The position numbers and the translations under genes are program-made. A DNA stretch of 64,000 nucleotides from Pseudomonas sp. MIACH (GTDB lineage: Bacteria; Pseudomonadota; Gammaproteobacteria; Pseudomonadales; Pseudomonadaceae): the NCBI RefSeq assembly GCF_001269925.1, contig NZ_LHVO01000052.1, positions 124,001 through 188,000 on the forward strand, in the 5' to 3' direction. Under the pieces are notes generated by a model. It did not search any database. It had not been told where the DNA came from and saw only the letters and a list, made by a program, of their open reading frames with translations. Shown piece by piece: positions 15,979 to 24,480 of the stretch. Position 1 is the stretch's first letter; each line of letters starts with the position of its first letter.

Positions 15979-17040
15979 TCACCGGTTACTGACCACTTGC
16001 ACACCTGACAAGCCAACGATGGCGACCTGCCCTTTGAGCAGCGCCAGCCCGGCAAATAATGCAGGGTGAACGTCTGGCAATGGGGCAAAGCTCTTGCCCT
16101 GATCGCTGCTGACAAGGACCGCGCCGGCTTGACTGGCCAGCAGAATGCGCCCCTTTTCATCGATAGCGCCGTCGACAAGCCCTGCACTGCCAGCGGTTTC
16201 CACGCGTTCCCATGTGCTGCCCTGGTCGCTGGACTTGTAAGCGTTGCCGCGCAATCCGTAGGCAATCAGATAGTGCTCGTTACCCAGCACCCCGAAAAAG
16301 CTGCCGGGGTAGCCTGTGGACAGCTTGATGAAGCGTTGCTGGCCAGCGTCGAGCACAAAGACCGTGCCTTGCTCGCTGGCGATATAAAGGCGCCCATTTA
16401 TCCCGGTAATCGAGTTGTAATGGAACATCTCGGGGTTATCGACCTTCTCCACCCAGGACTCCCAGGTTTTACCGCCGTCATGGGTCCCCACGATCGTGCC
16501 GAAGGCGCCAACGGCGAACCCGTTTAACGGATCACTGAACCAGACGCCCAGCATTGGCTGTTCAGGTCCGTTGGCAAAGTTCAGCTTGATCAAGTCCAGG
16601 TACTGGGCGGCTTTTTCATCGCCCTGGCTGGACAGGGTTTCAAAATGGTCGACCAACAGTTTTTGCAGGCTGTTGCCGTCGAGCTGTTTTTCCCAGGTGC
16701 TTGCGCCATCACCGCTGTGCAAGACGATGCCATCGTGGCCCACCGCCCAGCCCTGCCGATCAGTAACAAATTGCACGGAGACCAGATCAGAACTCGCTGG
16801 CACCTTGGCTTGTTGCCAGCTTTTGCCTTGATCGTCAGATAGCACCACCAAGCCTCTTGCACCGACTGCCACCAGGCGCTGGCCGGCCAGCGTCACCGCC
16901 GTCAATTGCGATGTACTCGCGAGCCGATTGATCTGCGCGGGTGCATTTAATGGATCTTCATAGGGTTGTGCGTGCAGCGCGGCATAAGGCAGCAACCCTA
17001 ACGAAAACACTCCGAAGAGCAGTTTGCGGTAACCCGTCAA
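15979..17040 (-). CDS. YCF48/BNR-repeat periplasmic beta-propeller protein
   Basis: 353-aa secreted protein with a signal peptide ending about AALHA and at least four repeats of the type SDDQGKSWQQ, HSGDGASTWEK, GTHDGGKTWESW, KSSDQGSTWERV and SSDQGKSF, the Asp-box of YCF48/BNR propellers. A TTG start at 17,040 is chosen because GGAGG stands 5 nt upstream; a longer frame exists to 17,076 but has no ribosome site and dilutes the signal peptide. Propellers of this kind are found next to DUF1302/DUF1329/MmpL genes and may act as periplasmic adaptors. Similar proteins help assemble photosystem II, a distant relation only. Confidence 0.82.
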   Translation of the reverse strand: MTGYRKLLFGVFSLGLLPYAALHAQPYEDPLNAPAQINRLASTSQLTAVTLAGQRLVAVGARGLVVLSDDQGKSWQQAKVPASSDLVSVQFVTDRQGWAVGHDGIVLHSGDGASTWEKQLDGNSLQKLLVDHFETLSSQGDEKAAQYLDLIKLNFANGPEQPMLGVWFSDPLNGFAVGAFGTIVGTHDGGKTWESWVEKVDNPEMFHYNSITGINGRLYIASEQGTVFVLDAGQQRFIKLSTGYPGSFFGVLGNEHYLIAYGLRGNAYKSSDQGSTWERVETAGSAGLVDGAIDEKGRILLASQAGAVLVSSDQGKSFAPLPDVHPALFAGLALLKGQVAIVGLSGVQVVSNR

Positions 17041-17145
17041 GAGCACCTCCAAAACGGTCAAAACAGGGGGTAGCAATCACCACCCCGCCCTGTGTTAATG
17101 GCTGGACTGCGTGCAGCAGGTTATCGCTGCTCGCCCAGAATATCC

Positions 17146-18519
17146 TCAGCGAATACCGGCCCCGGCCATAGCGGCAGGTGACAGTAGGTTGGGTGAGAAA
17201 GGTTCCGACGTGTACCAACCCGTGCGAGTGTCAAATGGGAGTGATGCCAAACCATAGGCGCCTTTGGTGTGGTCGTACATCAACACCCCTTCGCTGCGAA
17301 TCATCGGTACGCCCTCATAAGCGACAAACGGCAAGAAGTTCTGCGAGCGGTACAACTTGCCTGCGCCATCGTAGGCGTTGTAAATCGTCATGTTCCAGCT
17401 GTCTTCGTCGAGGTAAAACACCTTCTTGGAGTTGACGTGACGCTGACCCGGTTTGAGCGTCGCTTCCACGACCCAAACCCGATGCAGTTCCCAGCGGACT
17501 TTGTCGGGGTTGGCAAACCCTTTCTTGACCAGTTCATCCACCTTTGCCGAAACCGTGCGGTACGTGTTGTAAGGAACGTACATCTCCTTCTTGCCGAGTA
17601 GTTTGAAGTCGAAACGATCCATCTTTCCGTCAAAACCGGTAATCTCGTCGAAGGTAATCAGACCGCCGTACTGCGCAGCCACGGTGTCGTACTTGAACTC
17701 CGGCGCGAGTCGCACCCGGCGCTGGCCTGGCGAATAAGACCAGGCACTGTCAGCCTTGATATCCAGTCGTAGCGGCGAGTAGCGCATATCCTTGGAGCCC
17801 GACTTGGACGCGGGGGCATTGTTGGCGTTGACCAAGCGGTTACTGTACTCAGAGCTGGTTTTGGAACCATCCCAGTATTCGTGCTCGTAATGCACGTTAG
17901 AGTCGGTCACCAGCGTTTTTTCACCCGCGCTATCGATCAGATACGTCGCAAAATTGCCCACTTCGTAGGGCCGGAAGAACCGCGTGGAGAAGTTCCACAT
18001 GGCCTCATAACCCGTTTTGGGAATTGGAAATGCGATCTGTGCATGAGCATCAGCCAGGCCAGTGTTATCGCCCTCAGTATGAGGCTTGGCGATATTGTTG
18101 ATGGTATTGTCATGAGCAAACTTGGGCAGCGGTGGTGCACTTCGATGCGTGGGGTAAACATCGATGCGATAGTCAGGGTAGCGAGACAACAGTGCCTTGT
18201 TACCGTCATCGATTTTATCGGCATACTGCGCCATGTTTTTGCTGGTGATGGAAAATAACGGCTTTTCGTTGGCATAGGGGTCGATGTAAGGGAACCCACC
18301 GGCAGCGTTGATCGGTTTGTACCCGGCCGGTGGTTTGGTCAATGCCTTGGCAGGATCATAAGCCGGAATGCTGCCATCACTGTTACCCGCGATGGTTGCG
18401 CCAAACTCAGTCAAGGTGGTGCCGATCTGCTTGATCTCGTCGGCACTTGGGGCACCGAAGCCTTGGGCCGCCATGGCATAGGAGACTGCGATGGAAAGAA
18501 GGTATTTCTTGTAGTTCAT
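17146..18519 (-). CDS. DUF1329 outer-membrane lipoprotein-sorting-like protein
   Basis: 457-aa exported protein with signal peptide MNYKKYLLSIAVSYAMAAQG and a mature domain typical of DUF1329 (ADEIKQIGTTLTEFGA, GWYTSEPFSP near the end). The DUF1329 fold is related to the LolA/LolB lipid-binding half-barrel, so a role in carrying a hydrophobic ligand through the periplasm is likely. It lies between the DUF1302 and YCF48 genes in the same operon. ATG 18,519 gives a clean signal peptide; an upstream in-frame codon at 18,543 is possible. Confidence 0.85.
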   Translation of the reverse strand: MNYKKYLLSIAVSYAMAAQGFGAPSADEIKQIGTTLTEFGATIAGNSDGSIPAYDPAKALTKPPAGYKPINAAGGFPYIDPYANEKPLFSITSKNMAQYADKIDDGNKALLSRYPDYRIDVYPTHRSAPPLPKFAHDNTINNIAKPHTEGDNTGLADAHAQIAFPIPKTGYEAMWNFSTRFFRPYEVGNFATYLIDSAGEKTLVTDSNVHYEHEYWDGSKTSSEYSNRLVNANNAPASKSGSKDMRYSPLRLDIKADSAWSYSPGQRRVRLAPEFKYDTVAAQYGGLITFDEITGFDGKMDRFDFKLLGKKEMYVPYNTYRTVSAKVDELVKKGFANPDKVRWELHRVWVVEATLKPGQRHVNSKKVFYLDEDSWNMTIYNAYDGAGKLYRSQNFLPFVAYEGVPMIRSEGVLMYDHTKGAYGLASLPFDTRTGWYTSEPFSPNLLSPAAMAGAGIR

Positions 18520-18555
18520 GTTTTTCACCCGTCCGTTCCGCACTGTTGAAAAAAC

Positions 18556-20349
18556 TCAGAAAGAAGTTTTCAAGCTCAACGACAACCAGCCGTGATCGTT
18601 CTGCGACCAATTTCCGGCACCGGTCATGCCTTCTCCTCCGGTCGCCGGATGCGTCGTGTGATTAGGCGACCAGGAATCGTTCCATGCCAGCTTTATAACG
18701 TGCGTCTGGTAAATATCCGCTTGTACGCCAAACGAATAAGTGATCTGCCCTTCCGCACCGGTCATGCCGCCGGTGGCCGCGTTACCTTGAAGGCCATAGC
18801 TGGCAAACACCGGCGAACTGATATCGACGCCCGGAAATACCTGCAACCAGCGTGGCGTGAAGTTGGTGGACAGCACCGTGGAGTTGCGCGTCACACACCC
18901 ATAGGACTCATCACCTGAACCTGGAACGCCACTACGATTGGCACACAATGGCGAATCAGACCCTTTCAGCGGGTAATTATTGCCACCCAGAGGCGTGAAC
19001 ACGCCGCCTGAACTGATGCCAAATTCAGGGTTGTAGGTGACCTTATCCAAATGCTGGAACGCCAGTTCGGCGGACACTTCACCTGCGTCCCAAAGCATGG
19101 TTTCAGGCAACAGCTTTACCGCGTTCAGCACCAGGCCATAGACGTTTCCGCGGGGAGCATTTTCAGAGTCGAACCCAGCGATCACACCCGGGGCAACTTG
19201 AGCAAGCCGCCCCGTTACCGGCGTAAACAACTGCGCATTGCGCCGATAGGTGGCTTCCATCCCGAAGTTAACGCCCTCGATGTTTTGTTCCATCGCAAAA
19301 CCAAAGAGCTGGTTCTTTTTCGGGTTGTAAAAGCTATCCAACGTGCCGTCAGGCGCGGTCGCAAACGGATTTGGGGTTTTCTCGTAGAACTCGCGGTAAA
19401 CGAGGCTCATGTTGCCACCATCCAGGAAATCGGGTTGCCATTTGGCCATAACCCCCCAGTCGTGGTCGCCGCTGCCCGGTTTATTGTGAGTGGAGCCGAT
19501 CAAAGGGCCGTCAGCCCCATAGAAAGCCGGCGATGCGGCTTCAAAATAAGTACCGCCCTCTGGATAACGATCGCGACGCCATTCCAGTGAGTACTGCCAG
19601 GCAAGCGAGAACTCAGGCGTGAGCTGCGTAGTACCGGTAAATTGATTCTGCGGCAGAAATAGCTCCTTGGCTTCCAGGCCAGGACTGAGTGCCGCTTTCT
19701 GTAGGTCCATGGCCGCTTGGCTATAGGCAATCGACGACTGCTTCGATTGCGGGAAGAGCGAGTTCCCCCAATAGATGTTGTGTCTGCCGAATTTTACCGA
19801 TGTTGTGGTTTGACCAAGGTCAAAGGTATTGAACACAAAAGCGTCAAGCACTTCAGCATATGGCCCGCTCGTGTAGTTGCGGGTGTAGTCCGAATACTTG
19901 CCGTTTTTGAAGAACTCATTGGAAAGAAAGTTATTCGTTGTGGGGTCATCCACACCACCACCGTAGGTCGAGTCGTACCAACCCGCCGCGCTGACCCGCA
20001 GGCCGTAGCTCCCCTTGATGATCAAATCGAATTCGGACAGTACGTCGAGGCGATTCAGAATCACATCGCCCTTCTTGAAGCGATTATTACCCAACGCAAC
20101 CGCGTTGTTGTTGGCATCCGCCGTGCCACTAGGCCCCAGCTTCAACCGCGAGTCCGTGCCTTCCCCGCGGATGCCCAGGTTATAGCGAACCGTGGTGTCC
20201 AGACGGCTCTGAATGTCCGGATTGCCAAAATCAAGACTGATTGCGTCGGCGTCGTTGATTACACCAGCCACCGCCAATGCCAACAATGACACCTGCAGGA
20301 GGTTACGCCGGTAAAGCCTATGCTGAGGTTGTGCGAAGCGAAGATTCAT
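18556..20349 (-). CDS. DUF1302 outer-membrane channel protein
   Basis: 597-aa protein with a signal peptide ending about INDADA and a long mature part rich in alternating aromatic strands (SLDFGNPDIQSRLDTTVRYN), ending in LSLSLKTSF with the C-terminal Phe usual for outer-membrane beta barrels. DUF1302 proteins accompany DUF1329 proteins in catabolic clusters for steroids and other hydrophobic compounds and are thought to act in their uptake. ATG 20,349 is chosen; it directly follows an AACAATAATAA leader. It is the first gene of the five-gene minus-strand operon; promoter and operator lie at 20,487-20,529. Confidence 0.87.
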   Translation of the reverse strand: MNLRFAQPQHRLYRRNLLQVSLLALAVAGVINDADAISLDFGNPDIQSRLDTTVRYNLGIRGEGTDSRLKLGPSGTADANNNAVALGNNRFKKGDVILNRLDVLSEFDLIIKGSYGLRVSAAGWYDSTYGGGVDDPTTNNFLSNEFFKNGKYSDYTRNYTSGPYAEVLDAFVFNTFDLGQTTTSVKFGRHNIYWGNSLFPQSKQSSIAYSQAAMDLQKAALSPGLEAKELFLPQNQFTGTTQLTPEFSLAWQYSLEWRRDRYPEGGTYFEAASPAFYGADGPLIGSTHNKPGSGDHDWGVMAKWQPDFLDGGNMSLVYREFYEKTPNPFATAPDGTLDSFYNPKKNQLFGFAMEQNIEGVNFGMEATYRRNAQLFTPVTGRLAQVAPGVIAGFDSENAPRGNVYGLVLNAVKLLPETMLWDAGEVSAELAFQHLDKVTYNPEFGISSGGVFTPLGGNNYPLKGSDSPLCANRSGVPGSGDESYGCVTRNSTVLSTNFTPRWLQVFPGVDISSPVFASYGLQGNAATGGMTGAEGQITYSFGVQADIYQTHVIKLAWNDSWSPNHTTHPATGGEGMTGAGNWSQNDHGWLSLSLKTSF

Positions 20350-20359
20350 TATTATTGTT
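20349..20359 (-). promoter_or_regulatory. Crc/Hfq-type leader abutting the DUF1302 start
   Basis: The minus strand reads AACAATAATAATG, so the AAnAAnAA motif runs into the start codon; binding there would block initiation directly. Confidence 0.55.
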
Positions 20360-20486
20360 CTCCATCTCTGATGCCACACCCGCTAGGTGCCCATAGGAGG
20401 CGCCGGATACCGGCAACCGCTCCCGTTTTTTATTTTTATCTCCCCTCGCCGGGTTTCGCGAAAGGGTGCCTATCGATCACGTTTGG

Positions 20487-20499
20487 TGAACGACGTTCA
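20487..20499. promoter_or_regulatory. Operator copy 3, perfect palindrome TGAACGACGTTCA
   Basis: It is a perfect 13-bp inverted repeat around a central A. On the minus strand it directly follows the -10 of the DUF1302 promoter. Confidence 0.65.
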
Positions 20500-20500
20500 G

Positions 20501-20529
20501 ATAATTGTACATGGGCAGTAAGTTGTCAA
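20501..20529 (-). promoter_or_regulatory. Promoter of the DUF1302 operon
   Basis: On the minus strand TTGACA (20,529-20,524) and AATTAT (20,506-20,501) are 17 bp apart. The operator copy 3 lies just downstream, in the usual place for repression. Confidence 0.5.
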
Positions 20530-20850
20530 TCCCAACCTGGTAACGATTCGCTCTCCCGGCCATCCATACCCCCCTTCACGCACGGAAACGCTCCATGGGC
20601 GTCTGGCAACCGGCCGTTTCGTAACACGTGAAGGCGACCTGACGCGCACGGATTCTAAACGAGATCGCTGGTGCAGCTTGGTGACCTTAAGCCAAACATC
20701 GGATAACCGCTGAAGGATATTCTCAAAGGCCATGCGTACTGCCGGGAATTTTTCACCTCGCCCCGCTTGCCCTCCGGCGACAAACAACAGCTCGATCAGC
20801 TGTTGAATCGACTCCATCGCTTTTCGACACCTCAGATCGAGGATCCGGCA
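20530..20850. other. Intergenic stretch without a supported gene
   Basis: Between the porin promoter and the promoter region of the SDR at 20,924. A minus-strand open frame of 106 codons (20,817-20,497) is present, but it matches no family I recognise, runs into the promoter, and its C-terminal half has unlikely composition. It may be the remnant of a small regulator gene. Nothing else is seen. Confidence 0.4.
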
Positions 20851-20869
20851 TTGACGCCGAACGCATATA

Positions 20870-20882
20870 TGAATAACGTTCA
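20870..20882. promoter_or_regulatory. Operator copy 4 (TGAATAACGTTCA)
   Basis: It matches the consensus at 11 of 13 positions and lies 42 bp upstream of the SDR start at 20,924. A TTGACG hexamer at 20,851-20,856 is placed so that the copy would overlap the -10 region. Confidence 0.55.
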
Positions 20883-20900
20883 GAAATAGCCTTCAACACC

Positions 20901-20908
20901 AATAACAA
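20901..20908 (+). promoter_or_regulatory. Crc/Hfq-type leader before SDR at 20,924
   Basis: AATAACAA matches AAnAAnAA just ahead of the GAGGG ribosome site. Confidence 0.45.
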
Positions 20909-20923
20909 TCAGAGGGTCGTTTT

Positions 20924-21874
20924 ATGAGCAAGGTCGATTTCAGCGGACGCGTCGCCATCGTCACCGGTTCAGGGGGCGGCCTTGGCCGGACCTACGCGCT
21001 GGAGCTCGCCGCACGCGGCGCTTCAGTGGTGATCAATGATTTGGGTGGTAGTTTTGACGGCAAAGGTGGCTCTCACCGGATGGCCGATCAGGTAGTCGAG
21101 GAAATCCGCTCTGCCGGCGGCAAAGCGGTGGCCAACTATGATTCAGTTGCCACCCGCGCCGGAGGCGAGGCTATCGTTCAGGCCGCGCTGGATGCCTTTG
21201 GCAAAGTCGACATCGTTATCAATAACGCGGGTCATCTGCGCAATGCGCGGTTTGAAGACCTGAATGACGAAAACCTGGACTCGATCCTTGATGTGCATCT
21301 CAAAGGCGCGGTCTACGTCACCCAACCCGCCTACAAAATCATGAAAAAACAAGGATACGGCAGAGTGGTATTTGCCTCTTCGGCCGCAGGTGTTTTCGGC
21401 AATGCACAGCAAGCTGCCTATGGCACAGCAAAAGCAGGGCTTATCGGCTTGATGAACGTTTTGTCGCTTGAGGGCAAGGAGCATGGTGTGCTGTGCAACG
21501 CTTTGTTGCCAACCGCCAACAGCCGCATGTCCGAGGCCATGGACCCAAAACAGCTCGAAGCCTTCGGTGCTCAGTACGCTGCCTTCGGTGAACATTTGGG
21601 GCAATCCTATGAGCCGGCATTTGTCACCCCACTGGTCGTCTACCTTGCCAGCGAAACTTGCCAGAGTACTCACGCCATCTATTCGGCTTCGGTAGGCCGC
21701 TACGCCCGCGCTTTCATCGGTATCGCCGATGGCTGGAACGGACCTCGACTTGAACCGGCCAGCGTCGAAGAGGTGGCGGCCAACTTCGAGCAAATTACCG
21801 ACACCCGCAGCTATAGCATCCCTGGCTCGTTGTCCGACGAATTCGACATTATCAATCGCAATTTCCGCAAGTAA
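20924..21874 (+). CDS. SDR, MFE-2/HSD17B4-type hydroxyacyl-CoA dehydrogenase-like
   Basis: 316-aa short-chain dehydrogenase with TGSGGGLGRTYALELAARGA, VINDLGGS, NNAGHLR and YGTAKAG (Tyr and Lys of the active site). The insertion after VINDLGG and the NYDSV block are typical of the dehydrogenase half of peroxisomal multifunctional enzyme type 2, which oxidises (R)-3-hydroxyacyl-CoA including sterol side-chain and branched substrates. It stands alone, without the hydratase half. It is probably controlled by operator copy 4 and is followed by a hairpin and the chemoreceptor gene. Confidence 0.87.
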   Translation: MSKVDFSGRVAIVTGSGGGLGRTYALELAARGASVVINDLGGSFDGKGGSHRMADQVVEEIRSAGGKAVANYDSVATRAGGEAIVQAALDAFGKVDIVINNAGHLRNARFEDLNDENLDSILDVHLKGAVYVTQPAYKIMKKQGYGRVVFASSAAGVFGNAQQAAYGTAKAGLIGLMNVLSLEGKEHGVLCNALLPTANSRMSEAMDPKQLEAFGAQYAAFGEHLGQSYEPAFVTPLVVYLASETCQSTHAIYSASVGRYARAFIGIADGWNGPRLEPASVEEVAANFEQITDTRSYSIPGSLSDEFDIINRNFRK

Positions 21875-21887
21875 AACGCTACCGACA

Positions 21888-21912
21888 GCAACCGCCTCAT
21901 CGAGGCGGTTGC
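21888..21912 (+). terminator. Hairpin after the SDR gene
   Basis: GCAACCGCCTC pairs with GAGGCGGTTGC over a 3-nt loop. There is no T run, so it may attenuate rather than fully end transcription into the chemoreceptor gene. Confidence 0.5.
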
Positions 21913-21934
21913 ATCGTTGACGAAGCCCGCCCCT

Positions 21935-21945
21935 AACAATAATAA
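21935..21945 (+). promoter_or_regulatory. Crc/Hfq-type leader before the chemoreceptor
   Basis: AACAATAATAA matches AAnAAnAA in two registers and adjoins the AAAGG ribosome site. Confidence 0.5.
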
Positions 21946-21957
21946 AGGCACGTACCC

Positions 21958-23658
21958 ATGGGCAACTTCTCGATCAAATCCAAACTGGCTTTCATGGCCG
22001 CGTTTGCAACATTGATGCTGGTACTGGTCGGTCTAAGCGGCTGGAATGGCATACGCCAATTAAGCGCTGCGCTGGAACACATCAGCAACGAAACAGATCC
22101 TGCGGTGAGTCATCTGCTGACCCTGCGCCTAGGGCAACTTGGCACGGTCAACTCGACCCGGGAAATGATCGGCTGGAATCTGGACCAGTTCGATACCATT
22201 GACGATAAAACCTCGATCATTGAAGAGGCTCACGCCTTCTATAGCGGCGTGGCACAGGACAAAGAGTCGGCAGAACGCATGGCCGCTCAAGCCTATGACA
22301 GCTACGCAAAACTGCCTAAAAACCCGGAAGAAATCGAGTCATGGAAATCCGTTCAGAGCGAATGGGCGAATTTCAAAGACAGCAATGACTCAATCCATCG
22401 GCTACTCGACCAATTGCGTACGGCCACATCCTGGGACGCATTACGGCAGAACATGAGTGAGATAACCGGTCTGGATCAGGTCGCCCAAAGCGCGGTCAAC
22501 AACCTGGCCGTGGCACTGGATAAACTGATCAAGCTCAACAAGGGTTATGCCAACCAGGCAAAACTCGACGGCGAACAGGCCCAACAACGCGCACTGCACT
22601 GGATCCTGCTCATGTCTGGCGCTGCCGTGCTCGGCCTGGGTTTGATCACCTTTCTGGTCGCCCGCAACATTGTCGGTGCCCTAACCACAATGCGCGGCAC
22701 CATCGTCGAAGTCGCCCAAAGCAATGATTTCACCTTGCGCGCTCAGGTTCGCGGACGTGATGAGACCAGCCAGACCGCCCGCGCCTTTAACCAATTGCTC
22801 GATAAGCTGCAGCTGTCGTTGCGCGAGGTGCTGAACAACGCCGACCAACTCACCCAGGTGGCCGACAGCGCGTATAACGCATCGCGCCACGTGTCAGCCT
22901 CCTCCACCAGCCAGAGCGAAGCTGCGACCCTGATCGCCGCGGCGGTCGAGCAGATGTCGGTCAGCATTGGTCAGGTCAGTGAAAGCACCCAGGACGCACT
23001 GCTGCGCGCTCAGCAAGCCGGCGAAACCGCAAGTCAGGGCAGCGCCATTATCACGCGCAATACATTGGAAATGGATCTGATCGCCTCGACGGTCAGTGAT
23101 ACCGGCGTCACCATTACTGATCTGGGGCAGCAATCAGACAAAATATCCCTGGTCATGCAGGTCATTCGCGACGTCGCGGAACAAACGATCCTGCTGGCCC
23201 TTAATGCCGCCATTGAAGCTGCACGCGCCGGCGAGCAAGGACGCGGTTTTGCCGTGGTGGCAGACGAAGTTCGCAAGCTCGCCGGGCGTACGTCAGTGTC
23301 ATCGGATGAAATCGCGCAGGTGGTGACAACAATCCAAGCATCCGCGCGCGAGGCCATGACCCGAATGCTCAGCGTCACCGATCGCGTGGTGGCCGGCAAG
23401 CAGCTGTCGGACCAGGTAGCCGATCGCATGCAGACGATCCGTGTCAGCGCCAGCCAGGTCGGCGACGCCATCGACTTGATCGCCAGCGCCATCGATCAAC
23501 AGAACACCGCCACACAAGACATCGCACGCAGGGTCGAATTGGTGGCGCGCATGAGCGAAGAAAACAGCCAGTCAGCGAGTCAGACGTCGGAAATCTCCAG
23601 CCAACTCAATGCCCTCGCGCGCTCGCTACAGGCTACGGCCGGCCAGTTCCGGGTCTGA
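21958..23658 (+). CDS. Methyl-accepting chemotaxis protein
   Basis: 566-aa transmembrane chemoreceptor: TM1 about 10-32, a periplasmic four-helix-bundle-type sensor of about 170 residues, TM2 about 211-235, HAMP, then a long cytoplasmic coiled coil. The signalling tip reads EQTILLALNAAIEAARAGEQ followed by GRGFAVVADEVRKLAGRT; the usual Asn after EQT is Ile here (codon ATC). The location inside the catabolic cluster and the shared A-rich leader suggest that it senses the pathway substrate or an intermediate. No C-terminal CheR-docking pentapeptide is evident. Confidence 0.9.
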   Translation: MGNFSIKSKLAFMAAFATLMLVLVGLSGWNGIRQLSAALEHISNETDPAVSHLLTLRLGQLGTVNSTREMIGWNLDQFDTIDDKTSIIEEAHAFYSGVAQDKESAERMAAQAYDSYAKLPKNPEEIESWKSVQSEWANFKDSNDSIHRLLDQLRTATSWDALRQNMSEITGLDQVAQSAVNNLAVALDKLIKLNKGYANQAKLDGEQAQQRALHWILLMSGAAVLGLGLITFLVARNIVGALTTMRGTIVEVAQSNDFTLRAQVRGRDETSQTARAFNQLLDKLQLSLREVLNNADQLTQVADSAYNASRHVSASSTSQSEAATLIAAAVEQMSVSIGQVSESTQDALLRAQQAGETASQGSAIITRNTLEMDLIASTVSDTGVTITDLGQQSDKISLVMQVIRDVAEQTILLALNAAIEAARAGEQGRGFAVVADEVRKLAGRTSVSSDEIAQVVTTIQASAREAMTRMLSVTDRVVAGKQLSDQVADRMQTIRVSASQVGDAIDLIASAIDQQNTATQDIARRVELVARMSEENSQSASQTSEISSQLNALARSLQATAGQFRV

Positions 23659-23682
23659 ATTGGATGTACCACGGGGAACGTT

Positions 23683-24444
23683 ATGCAAAATGACTTGATT
23701 CCACTTAACGCCCTTTATGGTCAGGGCTGTTATCGACGACGGATCTTGCTTCAACGCAATGGCCGCAGCGTAATTGCCGAACTGGAAGACGACTATCACG
23801 GTTTTCGCCTGGCGCTGGAGCATGACGGGCACTACTTGACCCACATTACCGCCCAGAGCCTGCGCATTCCGACCACCGCCTGCCTGGAAGCACCGGCCTT
23901 GCTGCACGCGTTGGTGGGTCACCCTCTGACGCCGGATCGTTTGCAGTTTCGCAAAGACACGGCGCCTCGTCTGCATTGCACGCATTTACATGATTTGCTG
24001 TGGTTGTCGATGGCACACGCTGGCCGGTGCGAGGACTCGCGCCTTTACGACATTGAAGTACCGGACGTGCGTGAGGGTATGACTCGGGTCAATGTGCAAC
24101 TCAATGGCCGGGAAATCCTGGCCTGGGAAACTGATCTCGACGCCTTGCTGGGGCCTGCCGAACAGGCTGGAAAACCCTTGCGCAATGGCTTTTCACACTG
24201 GGCCGCGCAGGACTATCGCGGTGACCGGCTGGAAGCGGCCTATATCCTGCAAATTGCAATAATGGTCGCTCGCGCCCGCCGACTGGATGTGGAGGCGATG
24301 CGTGCCGCTCGGGACCAGCCTGTCAAAGCACTGCTGGGCGCTTGCCATGCGTTTCAAGCCAACGTCATTGACCGCGCCCTGCCCGTATTGGGCACCGTGC
24401 GCGACTTCAGTGAGCGGCCGCAGGACCTGCTGCTGTTCGAGTGA
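23683..24444 (+). CDS. DUF2889 domain protein
   Basis: 253-aa soluble protein of unknown function, resembling DUF2889 proteins (CYRRRILLQRNGRSVIAELE, HDLLWLSMAH, GFSHWAAQDYRGDRLEAAY). Proteins of this family often stand in catabolic clusters, but no activity is known to me. It has no signal peptide or membrane segment. It lies 24 nt after the chemoreceptor gene and is convergent with the CaiB gene at 25,716. Confidence 0.72.
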   Translation: MQNDLIPLNALYGQGCYRRRILLQRNGRSVIAELEDDYHGFRLALEHDGHYLTHITAQSLRIPTTACLEAPALLHALVGHPLTPDRLQFRKDTAPRLHCTHLHDLLWLSMAHAGRCEDSRLYDIEVPDVREGMTRVNVQLNGREILAWETDLDALLGPAEQAGKPLRNGFSHWAAQDYRGDRLEAAYILQIAIMVARARRLDVEAMRAARDQPVKALLGACHAFQANVIDRALPVLGTVRDFSERPQDLLLFE

Positions 24445-24445
24445 A

Positions 24446-24461
24446 GGCGCCCGCTGGCGCC
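24446..24461. terminator. Weak hairpin between convergent genes
   Basis: GGCGCC is repeated with a 4-nt loop (CGCT), giving a 6-bp stem followed by a mixed CT tract. It lies between the DUF2889 and CaiB stop codons. Confidence 0.4.
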
Positions 24462-24480
24462 CGCCTCTTTCTACTGCCGC

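Noticed and set aside
20497..20817. 106-codon minus-strand frame between the porin and SDR promoters
   Set aside because: No recognised family, runs through the operator and porin promoter, and has unlikely C-terminal composition. Kept only as an intergenic note.
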